Part shown: positions 34,946-43,874 of the stretch, piece by piece
How positions within the stretch are numbered: the first letter of the stretch is position 1
Layout of the letters: the number at the start of each line of letters is the position of its first letter
Source of the DNA: Myxococcales bacterium
Lineage (GTDB): Bacteria; Myxococcota; UBA727; VGSZ01
Assembly (NCBI GenBank): GCA_023248635.1
Contig: JAHFED010000021.1
Coordinates: 26,110 to 90,109 of the forward strand
Reading direction: 5' to 3'
Length of the DNA stretch: 64,000 bases
Position numbers and translations under genes: made by a program
The notes under the pieces: model-generated
The model's database searches: none
Told to the model about the DNA's origin: nothing
What the model saw: the letters and a program-made list of their open reading frames with translations, nothing else

Positions 34946-35019
34946 CGGGACCTCGAGGGACGATGGACCGCGGGAGGATAGCCGGACGCCAATGCCGGCG
35001 CACCAAGGCACCTCGGGCG

Positions 35020-35475
35020 TCAGCGAGACGGCGCCCAGCCTCGGGAAGCGGGCACCAGCCAAAGCCACGCGGCGATGAAGGCGAGCCCCCCAAAGGGCGT
35101 CACAGCGCCGAGCGCCTTCAGGTTGGTGAGGGTCATGACGTACAGACTGCCCGAAAAGAGCAGGACGCCGACGCAGCAAAGCACCAACCCGACCCCGGCC
35201 TTCGTCGTCCTCGTCGACAGCAGAGCAAAGGCCGTCGCCAGGAGGGCATGAACAAGGTGGTAGTGGGCCGCCGTGTTCCACCACTGCAAGCGCAGCGGGC
35301 CGTCGACGGCGGTCTCGAGAAACCCCTTCAGCCCATGGGCACCAAAAGCGCCCAGGACCACCGCCAGCGCGCCCAAAAGGGCGACGACGGCGAACATTCT
35401 GGCTGCACTTTTTGCTGTTGGGGCCGACGGCGCGGCTTGATCTGAGGGATCAACAATCTGCACGGCTTCACCCAT
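35020..35475 (-). CDS. DUF423 family membrane protein
   Basis: A 151-residue protein of the DUF423 (YgdD/TMEM256) family: [77 protein letters not shown], with four hydrophobic segments and the GAFGAHGLK signature. The family function is unknown. The ATG at 35475 adds about 26 residues before the conserved start; the internal ATG at 35398 gives the usual length and leaves room for a divergent promoter, so it is a real alternative. A TTGATC-TGAGG-GATCAA inverted repeat at 35437-35453 lies in that interval. Confidence 0.85.
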   Translation of the reverse strand: MGEAVQIVDPSDQAAPSAPTAKSAARMFAVVALLGALAVVLGAFGAHGLKGFLETAVDGPLRLQWWNTAAHYHLVHALLATAFALLSTRTTKAGVGLVLCCVGVLLFSGSLYVMTLTNLKALGAVTPFGGLAFIAAWLWLVPASRGWAPSR

Positions 35476-35492
35476 CAAGCTATGCTGGCGGC

Positions 35493-35705
35493 GTGTCTTT
35501 TCCGCAGCTTGTTTTTCTGGCTTACCTGCTGTTGGGCATGGGCACCACCACGGCTTTGTGGTCGAGCAACCAAGACGAGCTCGATCTCGCGATCTCCATG
35601 GAGCTCGACGACGACGCCGACCATCCCCTGTTTCGGATGTTGCTGACGGTGTTCTTCGTGCTCGCGTGGCCGATGGTGTTTTGGGACGCCTTCTCCAAAC
35701 GCTGA
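35493..35705 (+). CDS. Small membrane protein, unknown function
   Basis: A 70-residue protein from GTG 35493 with two hydrophobic helices ([18 protein letters not shown] and [19 protein letters not shown]) separated by an acidic loop ([16 protein letters not shown]). It is divergent from the DUF423 gene with an 18-base gap if the long DUF423 start is used. No family is recognised. The short length and the absence of other support keep confidence moderate. Confidence 0.55.
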   Translation: MSFPQLVFLAYLLLGMGTTTALWSSNQDELDLAISMELDDDADHPLFRMLLTVFFVLAWPMVFWDAFSKR

Positions 35706-35846
35706 GCGGCGATCGCGTTCGCCGTCCTGAGGCGCGCCCTCCCATTGACCGATGACCTCTCCGCAAGGGGCCTTTTTCGTCTCTGGGCCTTTCGGCCCGG
35801 CCCCCGGCGGTCTAACCAGCTCCTACCTCTGGACCCGGGTGCAGCC

Positions 35847-38800
35847 ATGCGCGTCGTCGTCGTCGTCGGCCTTGTCATTGCCCTCTCGTCCTGCCCCGCC
35901 AGCAAGCCCATCGCTCGCGCCCACCGCGTCGCCAGCCGCGCCGAGCTCATCGGCGGACCGCGGGCCCTCGGCGAGATCGGCGATTGGATGATCGAAAACG
36001 GCAAAGTGCGCTTCATCGTCCAAGACGCGGGCTTCTCCCGAGGCTTCGGCGTCTTCGGCGGCGCGTTGCTCGACGCCGACTTGGTGCGCGAGAGCACCGG
36101 CCGCGGCAACTCCGAAGGCGGCGCCGGCAAAGACAACTTCGGCGAAATGTTCCCGGCTTTCTTCCTCGAGGCGCTCGAACCCCGCGAGGTCGCCGACCCC
36201 AACAACCCCGGCCAGCTGCTGCCTCCCATCGCCATCGAAAACGACGGCAGCGACGGCCAGCCTGCGGTCCTCGTCATCCGCGGGAACGGCGGCGACTTCA
36301 TCGCCCTGACCCAGCGGGTCAACGAGCTCCTGCTCGACGACAGCCGACAGACGCCCAACCTCTTCCTCGAGAGCCGCTACATCCTCGAACCCGACGCGGG
36401 TTTCCTCAAGATGACCACGCGCGTGGTGAACGTGAAGGCTCCGGCGGCCTCCATCGAGCTGCCCAATTTCAAGTTCGGCGACGCCCAAGTCCCGACCCCC
36501 TTCGGCGACGTCGTCCTCTTCGGCGGCGGCAACAAGGTCTTCACCCCTCATCCGGCTGGCTTCGACGTGCGCTTCACCCTCGAAGACATCTACGCCGACA
36601 ACGACATCCAGCTGCCTGCGCTGCCCGGCATCACCGCCGAGTTCGTCGCCTCCGCCGGCAAAGACGTTTCCTACGGCCTGCTCGCCGAAGCCCCGACGGC
36701 GCCGACGACGAATTTCGTGCAGAGCAACAGCGACCAGTTTCCGGGCGCAACCGATCACTCCATCCACATCCCCTTCATCGCCAGCGCCTTCACGGGCGTG
36801 TTCCAGGTGTTGCCGCCGCCGGTGCTGACACCCAACGACGGCGTCGACGGCGGCAGCGATGAGATGACCTACACGCGCTACTTCATGGTTGGCGACGGCG
36901 ACGTCGCCAGCATCACGGACACGGTCTACGCCATCCTCGGCGACGAGACCGGCAGCCTGACGGGGCGGCTGCGCATGGACGGCTCGGGCGAAGGCATGGT
37001 TGGAGCCTCGATCATGGTCGTTGGTGCCGACGGCGCGAAGGTCACGCAGATGAAGACCGACGAAGGCGGCCGCTTCTCGGCCAACCTGCGCCCGGGGACC
37101 TACACCTTGCGCACCGTGATGGAGGGCTTCGCGACGCAGACGACGGAGGGCGTGGCCATCAAGGCGGCCGCCGACACGCGCGCGGAGCTCACGCTGCCGC
37201 AGCCAGCCACGCTCGTGGTGACCGTGGTCGAAGGCGGCGTCGCTGGCGGCCGCGTCCCCGCCAAAGTGAGCCTCATCGGACAGGTGCCGCCGGAGCACAT
37301 CGGCGAGCGTCCGCGCGACTGGCTGTTTGACCTCAGCGTCGGCGAAGAATTTAGATACACCGATCTCGTCGACGACGTCGCCGGCGATCCCAGCACCCTG
37401 CAATACATCGAGCATTTTCAATACACGACCGACGGCACACTCACGATGAAGGTGCGCCCCGGCACCTACAAGGTGGTCGCTGGTCGCGGTCCCGAATACG
37501 ACCGGGTCGAGCAGGACGTCATACTCGACAGCGGCACCACCAAGACGCTCACGATGGAGATCAACCGCGTGGTCAACACCGACGGCTACGTCGGCGCCGA
37601 CTTCCATCTTCACACCGTCTTCTCGCTCGACAGCAACGCGGGCCTGAAGGACCGCATCGCGAGCTACGCCGGCGAAGGCGTCGAATACGCCGTCAGCACC
37701 GACCACAACTTCATCGTCGACTACCGCGCGACCATCGAGAAGCTGGGGCTCGAGCGCTTCATCAATTCGTCGGTGGGCCTGGAGCTCACGACCATCGATC
37801 GCGGGCACTTCAACGGCTTCCCCCTCGATCGGGGCGACGGGTCGCTCCTCGCCGACGACGACGAAGACATCGCCAACACCATCAAGAGCCGCACCTACGG
37901 CAGCTTCGAATGGGCTCTGCGCGATCCCGCCGACATTTTTCAGGACCTGCGACAGCTCGGTCGCAAGGACTCGTCGGGCGCCGTCCTGCCGATCATCGTG
38001 CAGGTGAACCACCCGCGCGATTCAATCCTGGGCTACTTCGACCAGTACGGCGTCAGCGCTGACACGATGGAACCCCTGGGCCAAGGCGGCGCGATCCTCG
38101 GGCCGCAGACCGCGACCCACCCCGAGTTCGGCGCCGATCGCTTCTCCTACGGCTTCGATGCCCTCGAGGTGTTCAACGGCAAGCGCTTCGAGTTCTTGCA
38201 GACCTTCAAGGTGCCCCCGGGGTCGACGCGCGATCCGGTGAGCTGCTGCCCCCTCACCCCCGGCGACGTCGTGCGGGACCTGCAAGCGCCCGAGTGCAGC
38301 GACGACGTGCCCAGCGATCAATGCAACTGCGCGTTGAGCAGCTGCCAGGGCGACGTCGCCGGCGCGGCCTGCGACGCCCGCCAACAGGCCCAGCTCGCCG
38401 CGGGTCGTTGCAATCCGGGCGGACGCGACATCGCTTTCCCCGGCGTCGTCGATGACTGGATGCGTCTGCTGAGCACTGGGCGTCACATCGTTGGCACCGC
38501 GAATTCCGACAGCCACGAGGCCGAGAAAGAAGAGCCGGGCTCACCGCGCAGCTACATCCGCGTCCCCAGCGACAGCCCAGCACAGGTCTCCCCCGACGAC
38601 GTCGTCGCGGCCTTTAACGCCGGTGATCTCCTGATGACCAACGGGCCCTTTGTCCGCGTCGACGTCGGCGGCAAAGGCATGGGCCAGACCGTGACGGGCG
38701 CCAACCTCACGCTCAACATCAACGTGCAGCAAGCCCCCTGGGTCAAGGCCGACACCATCCACATCTACGCCAACGAAGAGTTGGTGAAGACGGTGGCCTT

Positions 38801-39347
38801 CGAGGGCAACAAGACCTTCTCCGTCGAGGTGCCGCCCTTCACCTCCGACGGCTTCTTGGTCGTCGAAGTGTTGTCGACGGCGCAGTCGGCGTCGCTCTTT
38901 CCGAGCGTGTATCCAAACGAGGTGGCGCCGGTGCAGTTCACCGACGTCTTGGGTGCCCTGGGTTCGTCTTTGGGGTTGGCCAGCGTCGAAGGCGCCCTCG
39001 AGCCAGAGCTCATCTTCGTGACCACGCCGTACGCGCTCACCAACCCCATTTGGGTGGACTTCGACGGCGACGGCGCCGTGACGCCGTCCCGCAGCATTCC
39101 CAACGTCGACGAGCAGGGGGCGCAGCAGCCGCAAACCGTGCGGGAGACGCCCACGGTCAGCCCTCGCGTCTTGGTGACGGTGCCCACCGAGACCGAGGCC
39201 AACCAGGCCGCTGCGCGAGCCGCCTGGGACGCCCTGCCGATCAAGAGAAAGCTCGCGCTCAAGCGCCTGCCCCAATGGCTGTGGCCCTCCAATGATCCCC
39301 GCGACATTCGGCGGGTTCTTGTCCAGTTTGTCCGCCACGCGCACTGA
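35847..39347 (+). CDS. CehA/McbA-type PHP-fold metallohydrolase lipoprotein
   Basis: A 1166-residue lipoprotein: signal VVVVVGLVIALSSC, start ATG 35847. Residues about 40-350 form a beta-sandwich-like N-terminal region of unknown fold. A carboxypeptidase regulatory-like domain lies at about 368-430 (GTYTLRTVMEGFATQT). The PHP-type metal site is formed by DFHLHTVFS near residue 585, STDHN near 617 and NSDSH near 886, as in CehA/McbA family hydrolases (phosphoesterase-like). An approximately 60-residue cysteine-rich insert (CCPLTPGD ... CNCALSSCQGDVAGAACD) sits at about 796-858, just before NSDSH. Substrate unknown; a secreted phosphoesterase is the best inference. Confidence 0.85.
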   Translation: MRVVVVVGLVIALSSCPASKPIARAHRVASRAELIGGPRALGEIGDWMIENGKVRFIVQDAGFSRGFGVFGGALLDADLVRESTGRGNSEGGAGKDNFGEMFPAFFLEALEPREVADPNNPGQLLPPIAIENDGSDGQPAVLVIRGNGGDFIALTQRVNELLLDDSRQTPNLFLESRYILEPDAGFLKMTTRVVNVKAPAASIELPNFKFGDAQVPTPFGDVVLFGGGNKVFTPHPAGFDVRFTLEDIYADNDIQLPALPGITAEFVASAGKDVSYGLLAEAPTAPTTNFVQSNSDQFPGATDHSIHIPFIASAFTGVFQVLPPPVLTPNDGVDGGSDEMTYTRYFMVGDGDVASITDTVYAILGDETGSLTGRLRMDGSGEGMVGASIMVVGADGAKVTQMKTDEGGRFSANLRPGTYTLRTVMEGFATQTTEGVAIKAAADTRAELTLPQPATLVVTVVEGGVAGGRVPAKVSLIGQVPPEHIGERPRDWLFDLSVGEEFRYTDLVDDVAGDPSTLQYIEHFQYTTDGTLTMKVRPGTYKVVAGRGPEYDRVEQDVILDSGTTKTLTMEINRVVNTDGYVGADFHLHTVFSLDSNAGLKDRIASYAGEGVEYAVSTDHNFIVDYRATIEKLGLERFINSSVGLELTTIDRGHFNGFPLDRGDGSLLADDDEDIANTIKSRTYGSFEWALRDPADIFQDLRQLGRKDSSGAVLPIIVQVNHPRDSILGYFDQYGVSADTMEPLGQGGAILGPQTATHPEFGADRFSYGFDALEVFNGKRFEFLQTFKVPPGSTRDPVSCCPLTPGDVVRDLQAPECSDDVPSDQCNCALSSCQGDVAGAACDARQQAQLAAGRCNPGGRDIAFPGVVDDWMRLLSTGRHIVGTANSDSHEAEKEEPGSPRSYIRVPSDSPAQVSPDDVVAAFNAGDLLMTNGPFVRVDVGGKGMGQTVTGANLTLNINVQQAPWVKADTIHIYANEELVKTVAFEGNKTFSVEVPPFTSDGFLVVEVLSTAQSASLFPSVYPNEVAPVQFTDVLGALGSSLGLASVEGALEPELIFVTTPYALTNPIWVDFDGDGAVTPSRSIPNVDEQGAQQPQTVRETPTVSPRVLVTVPTETEANQAAARAAWDALPIKRKLALKRLPQWLWPSNDPRDIRRVLVQFVRHAH

Positions 39348-39364
39348 GCATTGTTCTTGTGCAA

Positions 39365-40171
39365 TCAGCGCTGGCAGTGGGGGCACCAGACCGTGAGGCG
39401 CCCCGCCACCGACGTCGACGCCAGCGTGGTTCCGCACCTCAGGCAGGGAAGTCCCGCGCGTTCATAGACCGAAAAGGGCGAGGCGGCGGTGCGGCTCTCG
39501 TAGCGCCAGGCCAACTCTTTTTCTGCGGCCGCAATGCCGCCATACAAGACCTCTTGAATGGCTCGATGTAGAGCATGAATTTCTATTGTCGTGAGGGACA
39601 AGGTCGATCGCCGCGGATCGATGCCAGCGCGGTGGAGGGCTTCGTCGGCGTAGATGTTGCCTAGGCCAGCGACGACGCGCTGATCGATCAGGGTCGCCTT
39701 GATGGCTCGCCGGCCTCGCAAGCGCGCGGCGAGGGCGGCGGCAGTGAACGCGGCGTCGAGAGGCTCAGGGCCCAGATCGGCAAACAAGGAGTTGGCGTCG
39801 TCGGTGACGTCGACGTGTCCGAAGCGGCGCGGATCGGTGAACACCAAGCAGCGGCCGTCGTCGAGGAAGAGCCGCAGTCTCACGAAGCGTGCGCTGTTGG
39901 CATCAGCAGCGTCGACGACGTGGAGGTCGCCGGTCATTTTGAGGTGCACCACCAGCTTCACTGCAGCATCGGTGTGGAGCGTGATCCATTTGGCGCGCCG
40001 GGTGACATCGACGACCCGCCGCCCGACCAGTCGCTGCAGCGCACCGCTGCGCACCACCGCAGGATCGACGACGTCGACGATCACGATGCGCGCTCCCCTC
40101 ACCGCACCCTCACCGTGCAGTCCGTGCAGCAGCCGTCGACGAACGGTCTCGACTTCGGGGAGCTCGGGCAT
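39365..40171 (-). CDS. mutM: Formamidopyrimidine-DNA glycosylase
   Basis: A 268-residue bifunctional DNA glycosylase/AP lyase that excises 8-oxoguanine. The N-terminus MPELPEVETVRRRL holds the catalytic N-terminal proline and Glu2. It has RRAKWITLHTD, the H2TH region (VVAGLGNIYADEALHRAGIDP) and the C-terminal zinc finger CLRCGTT...CPHCQ. Length and motifs are normal for MutM/Fpg. The gene is convergent with the CehA-type gene (17-base gap) and its start is followed upstream by a short A+C repeat, before a spermidine-synthase-like gene. Confidence 0.95.
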   Translation of the reverse strand: MPELPEVETVRRRLLHGLHGEGAVRGARIVIVDVVDPAVVRSGALQRLVGRRVVDVTRRAKWITLHTDAAVKLVVHLKMTGDLHVVDAADANSARFVRLRLFLDDGRCLVFTDPRRFGHVDVTDDANSLFADLGPEPLDAAFTAAALAARLRGRRAIKATLIDQRVVAGLGNIYADEALHRAGIDPRRSTLSLTTIEIHALHRAIQEVLYGGIAAAEKELAWRYESRTAASPFSVYERAGLPCLRCGTTLASTSVAGRLTVWCPHCQR

Positions 40172-40225
40172 CCCTGAGCTTCGGGTTCACGAGGGTGCCG
40201 AGCAAGGGGCTCGAGCCCTCGGGGA

Positions 40226-40273
40226 ATGCACCGACAGCGCTTCGCGTGTCGGTGAACTCTCTGCCCTCAGGGA
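40226..40273 (+). repeat. Fused A and C palindromic repeat
   Basis: An A palindrome (CACCGACAGCG...CGTGTCGGTG) at 40230-40255 runs directly into a family C copy (CTCTGCCCTCAGG) with no linker, right at the tail of the spermidine-synthase-like gene. This fusion differs from the A-linker-B form seen elsewhere. Confidence 0.8.
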
Positions 40274-41055
40274 CAGGTGCGAATGGTCTCGATGTCGGCG
40301 TGGACGTCGTAGCCCAGGGTCGGCGAGGACAGGAGTGCCGCTACGCGCAGGCCTTCGACGGAGACCGGCCCGCGGGAACCAAAGAGCACACGATTGTCTT
40401 CGTGCTTGCCGCTGACGATGACGCAGCCCGGAAACGCCTCGGCGAAGCGCCCGGTGATCAGCTCCATCTGCTGTGGGCCGACCAAAGCGATGTTCAACAC
40501 GGCCACCCCTCCATCGGCGAGCACGCGACGGGCGTCTTGAAAAAAGGCGCGAGAGACCAGGGCCGCAGGAATGCCTTCGCCGGAAAAGGCGTCGAGCAGA
40601 ACAATGTCGTAGCCAGCGCGGGCGCGGGCCAGAAAGCGAACGCCGTCGCCGGTGTGCACCTGCAAGCGCGGCGACGCGGGGAGGCGAAAGAAGCGGCGGG
40701 CAGCGTCGACGACGACAGCATCGATTTCGACGGCGTCGACGACGATTTTGGCATCGCGCCCCAACAGCAAGCGGGGAAAGGCGCCGCCGCCGAGGCCGAC
40801 GACGAGTGCGCGCTGTGGATGCGGCGTCAATTGGAGCGCCAGTCCCGCGAGCCGCACGTATTCAAAGACGATGCGGTCGGGCTTGTGCGGATCGAGAGCG
40901 CTCTGATCGTTGCCGGCGACCGCGTCGAAGCGCAGCACCCGCAGCCCATCTTCTTCGACGACGAAGACGCGCTGGATGGCGCTGCGTTCGTCGAGCAGCA
41001 CCTGCCGTTGCAGGGCTGGTTCCGCGGGGTGGACGGGGGCGACGTCGGCGCTCAC
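40267..41055 (-). CDS. Spermidine synthase-like methyltransferase-fold protein
   Basis: A 262-residue protein of the spermidine/spermine synthase fold: LVVGLGGGAFPRLLLG (glycine-rich motif I), VVDAVEIDAVVVDAARRFF (acidic nucleotide-binding motif) and VLLDAFSGEGIPAALVSRAFF (the Asp-rich active-site region). It is short and lacks the usual N-terminal beta domain of true spermidine synthases, so it could be an SAM-dependent transferase. Its start (ATG 41055) overlaps the stop of the PARP-type zinc-finger gene by four bases (ATGA), so the two form an operon. Confidence 0.8.
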   Translation of the reverse strand: MSADVAPVHPAEPALQRQVLLDERSAIQRVFVVEEDGLRVLRFDAVAGNDQSALDPHKPDRIVFEYVRLAGLALQLTPHPQRALVVGLGGGAFPRLLLGRDAKIVVDAVEIDAVVVDAARRFFRLPASPRLQVHTGDGVRFLARARAGYDIVLLDAFSGEGIPAALVSRAFFQDARRVLADGGVAVLNIALVGPQQMELITGRFAEAFPGCVIVSGKHEDNRVLFGSRGPVSVEGLRVAALLSSPTLGYDVHADIETIRTCP

Positions 41056-41606
41056 CCGGCGAGCTCGGCCTTCAGGGCGTCGACGTCGGCGGGCTCTAGG
41101 CTGGTCGAGTTGGCAGCGATGGCGGCCAGCAGGTCACCCGTGATGTCGGTGTTGGCCGGGATCCACTCCGCGGCACAGCAGGCGTGCAGGTAGCCCGCGC
41201 CCTTGGTCACAAAGGAGCCGGTGTCGACGTCGCGCTCGATGGCGACGCGCAAAGTGCCCTTCTCGATGGCCTCGTTGCAGGAGATGCAGGAGGAGCGCGA
41301 GGTCTTGGCGCGCTCGGCGTAGGGAAAGGTGCTCGGCTTCTGGTTCTTCCGGTTGGCAGCGATCTCGGCTTCGAGGGCCGCGCGGTCGGCGACGACGACG
41401 TCGGTGGTCTTGAGGGCCTCCTCGAGCACAAGGGGCTTCTTCTTCGCCGCGCAGGACAAGTGGTGCCACTGGTACGACGGCTCCCCGCTGCTGGAGAAGG
41501 CGTTGATGACCTCTTCGCCCAGCCGCAGGTCGCCCTTGGCGATGGGCTTCTTGCAAGTCCGGCACGCAGCCCGGCCAGATTTGGCTTCTTCGATCTTGTG
41601 GCCCAC
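41052..41606 (-). CDS. PARP-type zinc-finger protein
   Basis: A 184-residue protein with GTG start at 41606 (AAGGAG five bases upstream; the frame extends further but is not supported). It contains two copies of the PARP-type zinc finger: SGRAACRTCKKPIAKGDLRLGE...WHHLSC at about residues 8-55, and SRSSCISCNEAIEKGTLRVAI...GYLHACC at about 100-150. Each has the C-x2-C...H-x2-C ligand pattern. There is no ADP-ribosyltransferase catalytic domain, so it is only a finger protein. In eukaryotes these fingers read DNA breaks; whether that holds here is unknown. Operon with the spermidine-synthase-like gene. Confidence 0.85.
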   Translation of the reverse strand: MGHKIEEAKSGRAACRTCKKPIAKGDLRLGEEVINAFSSSGEPSYQWHHLSCAAKKKPLVLEEALKTTDVVVADRAALEAEIAANRKNQKPSTFPYAERAKTSRSSCISCNEAIEKGTLRVAIERDVDTGSFVTKGAGYLHACCAAEWIPANTDITGDLLAAIAANSTSLEPADVDALKAELAG

Positions 41607-41804
41607 GTCGGCTCCTTCGGTCTTTGACGTGCCAGACCTTGGCGCGTTTGCAGCGTTGGTCGGCGAGTTTGACGTCGACGATAGCCCGCAACCATGATGC
41701 GTCCACAACTGCGCGGCGCTGCGGGGTCTGAGAGCCGCGCAGCACCCCGGCAGACGGAGGCGGCCGCAAGTCGCACCGATGGGCTGCCGGCTGCAGGAGA
41801 CGTG

Positions 41805-43751
41805 GTGAAGGAAGCGCGCGAGTTCTCGGTCCTCGGCCCGCTCATGGGTGGCTTCGGCAGCCAGGCGTTCCTGGGCTGCGTGCACGCCGTCGGGCCCGCG
41901 GGTCCGCTGTTGAAACCCGCGGTGTTCGTCTTCATCCCCGACGACGTCGTCGCCGACAAAGAGGCCTTTCGCAAGGTCTGGGCCGAAACCGAGCTCGCGG
42001 GCGAGATCGACCACGTCAACGTCATCGCCGTCATGGGGCTGGCCCGGCTCGACGAAGGCTACGCCCGCGTCGTCGAATACGCCGACGCCGAGAGCTTGCG
42101 CTCGGTCTACCGGCGCGCCCAGACCCTGCGAAAACCCATGCCCGCCAGCGTCGCCACCGCCCTCGTCGCCGACGCCGCCATGGGGGTGCACTACGCCCAC
42201 GAGCTAGGCGACAGCGAGAGCGGGCAGCCCTGGGTGCACGGCGGCGTTCGGCCCGAGACGTTGCAGATCTCCTTTGCCGGCATGGCCAAGGTGACGGGTT
42301 ACGGCGCCCAGGTCCTCGCCGACAGCATCCGCAAGAAGGGGCTCACCGGCCTCATCACCCGCGACACCTACAACGCGCCCGAGCAGGCCGAAGGGGGACG
42401 GGCGTCGGCGACGGTGCAGTCCGACGTCTACGCCCTGGGCTGCGTGTTTTACGAGGCGTTGACGGGCAAAGCGCCGTTCTCCGGCGACAAAGACCTGGCC
42501 GAGGCCATGATCAAAGACGAGCTCTCACGGCCCGGGCTGGTCGGCGTCACCGCAGCCATGGGCGAGGTGGTGCTGAAGGCGACGCAGAAGGCGCCGTCGT
42601 CGCGCTACGCCACCGCTCTCGATCTGCGCATGGATCTCTTCGAGCGCTGTGACCCTTCCAACGAGGGCGACGTCAAGCGCTACCTCGACGAGCTCTTTCC
42701 CCCCAACGCCGTGCCGCGCGCCACGCGCATCCAGATGTTGAAGGCCGCCCAGCAGACGCCGCCAGCGGCGACGGGGCGCTTGCTCGTCACGATGCCCGCC
42801 GAGATTCACGTCGATCACAAGGCGCGCGAGGCGACTCCCGACGACGCCGAAGTGGAATCGAAGATCGGACTTGAGGTCGAAGATCTCTCCGACGTCGACG
42901 ATGCGCTCGTGCAAGACGCCCACAGCGAGGCTGCGGCCCAAGCCCTGGTGCAACGAACACTGCAGCGCGAGGGAGCCGCACCCTCTTGGTCCGCGGCACC
43001 CACCAAGCCGCCGGTCGTCGCGGGAGCTGGCGAAAGGCTCGTCGACGATCGACGGCCGCCGAAGCTCGCTCCTCTCCCGGCTCCTCCGCATCCGCAGGCG
43101 CAGGTGGTCTACAAAACGCCCGCGGGCCTGCTGGTGGGCATCGGCCTCGTCGGCGGCGTCGCCATCGCCTTGGCCGTGGTGCTGGCGACGATGAGACCAC
43201 AGGCGCCGGTGCCCCTCGCCCCGCCCGTGGCGGTGGTGCCGGCTCCGCCGCCGCCGCCGCCGCCGCATCCCCTGCAGGTGGAGCCCCCGCTGCAGCCGCT
43301 CTTGGCGTCGACGCCCGTGACGCCGCCCCCGCCGCCCCTCCCCAGGGGGCCGGGCAAGATCGTCATCACCTCCGAGCCCGCGCTGGCCCTCAGCGTCGAC
43401 GGCAACGACGCCGGCAACGGGTCGGCGACGGTGGAGGTGCCCGCCGGCAAACACAGCGTGGTGGGCAAGGGTTTGGGCACCAGCATCAAGCGCAACGTGA
43501 CCGTGAAGTCCGGCGGCACCGAGACGGTGAACCTGGTCATCGAAAAAGGCAGCATCGCCATCGAAGCACCCGCCGGCTGCGACGTCTTCGTCGACGGCAC
43601 CCGGGTCGGAAAAACGCCGCTCGATCCGATCTCCTTGGTGCAGGGGAGTCACAACGTCGTCGTGAAGCAGGGCGTGGTCGAGTACCGGCGTACGGTGCCC
43701 ATCCAGCCGAACCAGGAGATGTATCTCCAGGTTCAGTTCCACACCGACTGA
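41805..43751 (+). CDS. Pseudokinase with PEGA domains and membrane helix
   Basis: Starts at GTG 41805, five bases after AGGAG; an ATG at 41694 is possible but lacks a ribosome site. The first 290 residues have a Ser/Thr-kinase fold (GPLMGGFGSQAFLG, SDVYALGCVFYEALTGKAPF), but catalytic residues are missing: the HRD-type site reads HGGVRPET (no Asp), the DFG reads GYG, and the VAIK lysine is absent. A transmembrane helix is at about residues 440-463, followed by a Pro-rich linker and two PEGA domains (about 520-648) that would be extracytoplasmic. It is probably a scaffold or sensor pseudokinase rather than an active kinase. Confidence 0.85.
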   Translation: MKEAREFSVLGPLMGGFGSQAFLGCVHAVGPAGPLLKPAVFVFIPDDVVADKEAFRKVWAETELAGEIDHVNVIAVMGLARLDEGYARVVEYADAESLRSVYRRAQTLRKPMPASVATALVADAAMGVHYAHELGDSESGQPWVHGGVRPETLQISFAGMAKVTGYGAQVLADSIRKKGLTGLITRDTYNAPEQAEGGRASATVQSDVYALGCVFYEALTGKAPFSGDKDLAEAMIKDELSRPGLVGVTAAMGEVVLKATQKAPSSRYATALDLRMDLFERCDPSNEGDVKRYLDELFPPNAVPRATRIQMLKAAQQTPPAATGRLLVTMPAEIHVDHKAREATPDDAEVESKIGLEVEDLSDVDDALVQDAHSEAAAQALVQRTLQREGAAPSWSAAPTKPPVVAGAGERLVDDRRPPKLAPLPAPPHPQAQVVYKTPAGLLVGIGLVGGVAIALAVVLATMRPQAPVPLAPPVAVVPAPPPPPPPHPLQVEPPLQPLLASTPVTPPPPPLPRGPGKIVITSEPALALSVDGNDAGNGSATVEVPAGKHSVVGKGLGTSIKRNVTVKSGGTETVNLVIEKGSIAIEAPAGCDVFVDGTRVGKTPLDPISLVQGSHNVVVKQGVVEYRRTVPIQPNQEMYLQVQFHTD

Positions 43752-43790
43752 TCGCTGCCCGAACGCGACGACGTCACCATCTCGGACCGT

Positions 43791-43859
43791 TTGAGCTGTG
43801 CCAACGGCTCAAACCAGGAAGCACTTGCGCCGTGCCAACGGCGCAAAGCAGGAAGCACT
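43791..43859. repeat. Family D palindromic repeat, two tandem copies
   Basis: Units start at 43791 (TTGAGCTGTGCCAACGGCTC) and 43825 (TTGCGCCGTGCCAACGGCGC), each with arms around GTGCCAAC and followed by AAxCAGGAAGCACT. They lie between the convergent pseudokinase and Mpo1-like genes and may act as bidirectional stops. Confidence 0.8.
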
Positions 43860-43874
43860 GTGGCGACCCTGGGA

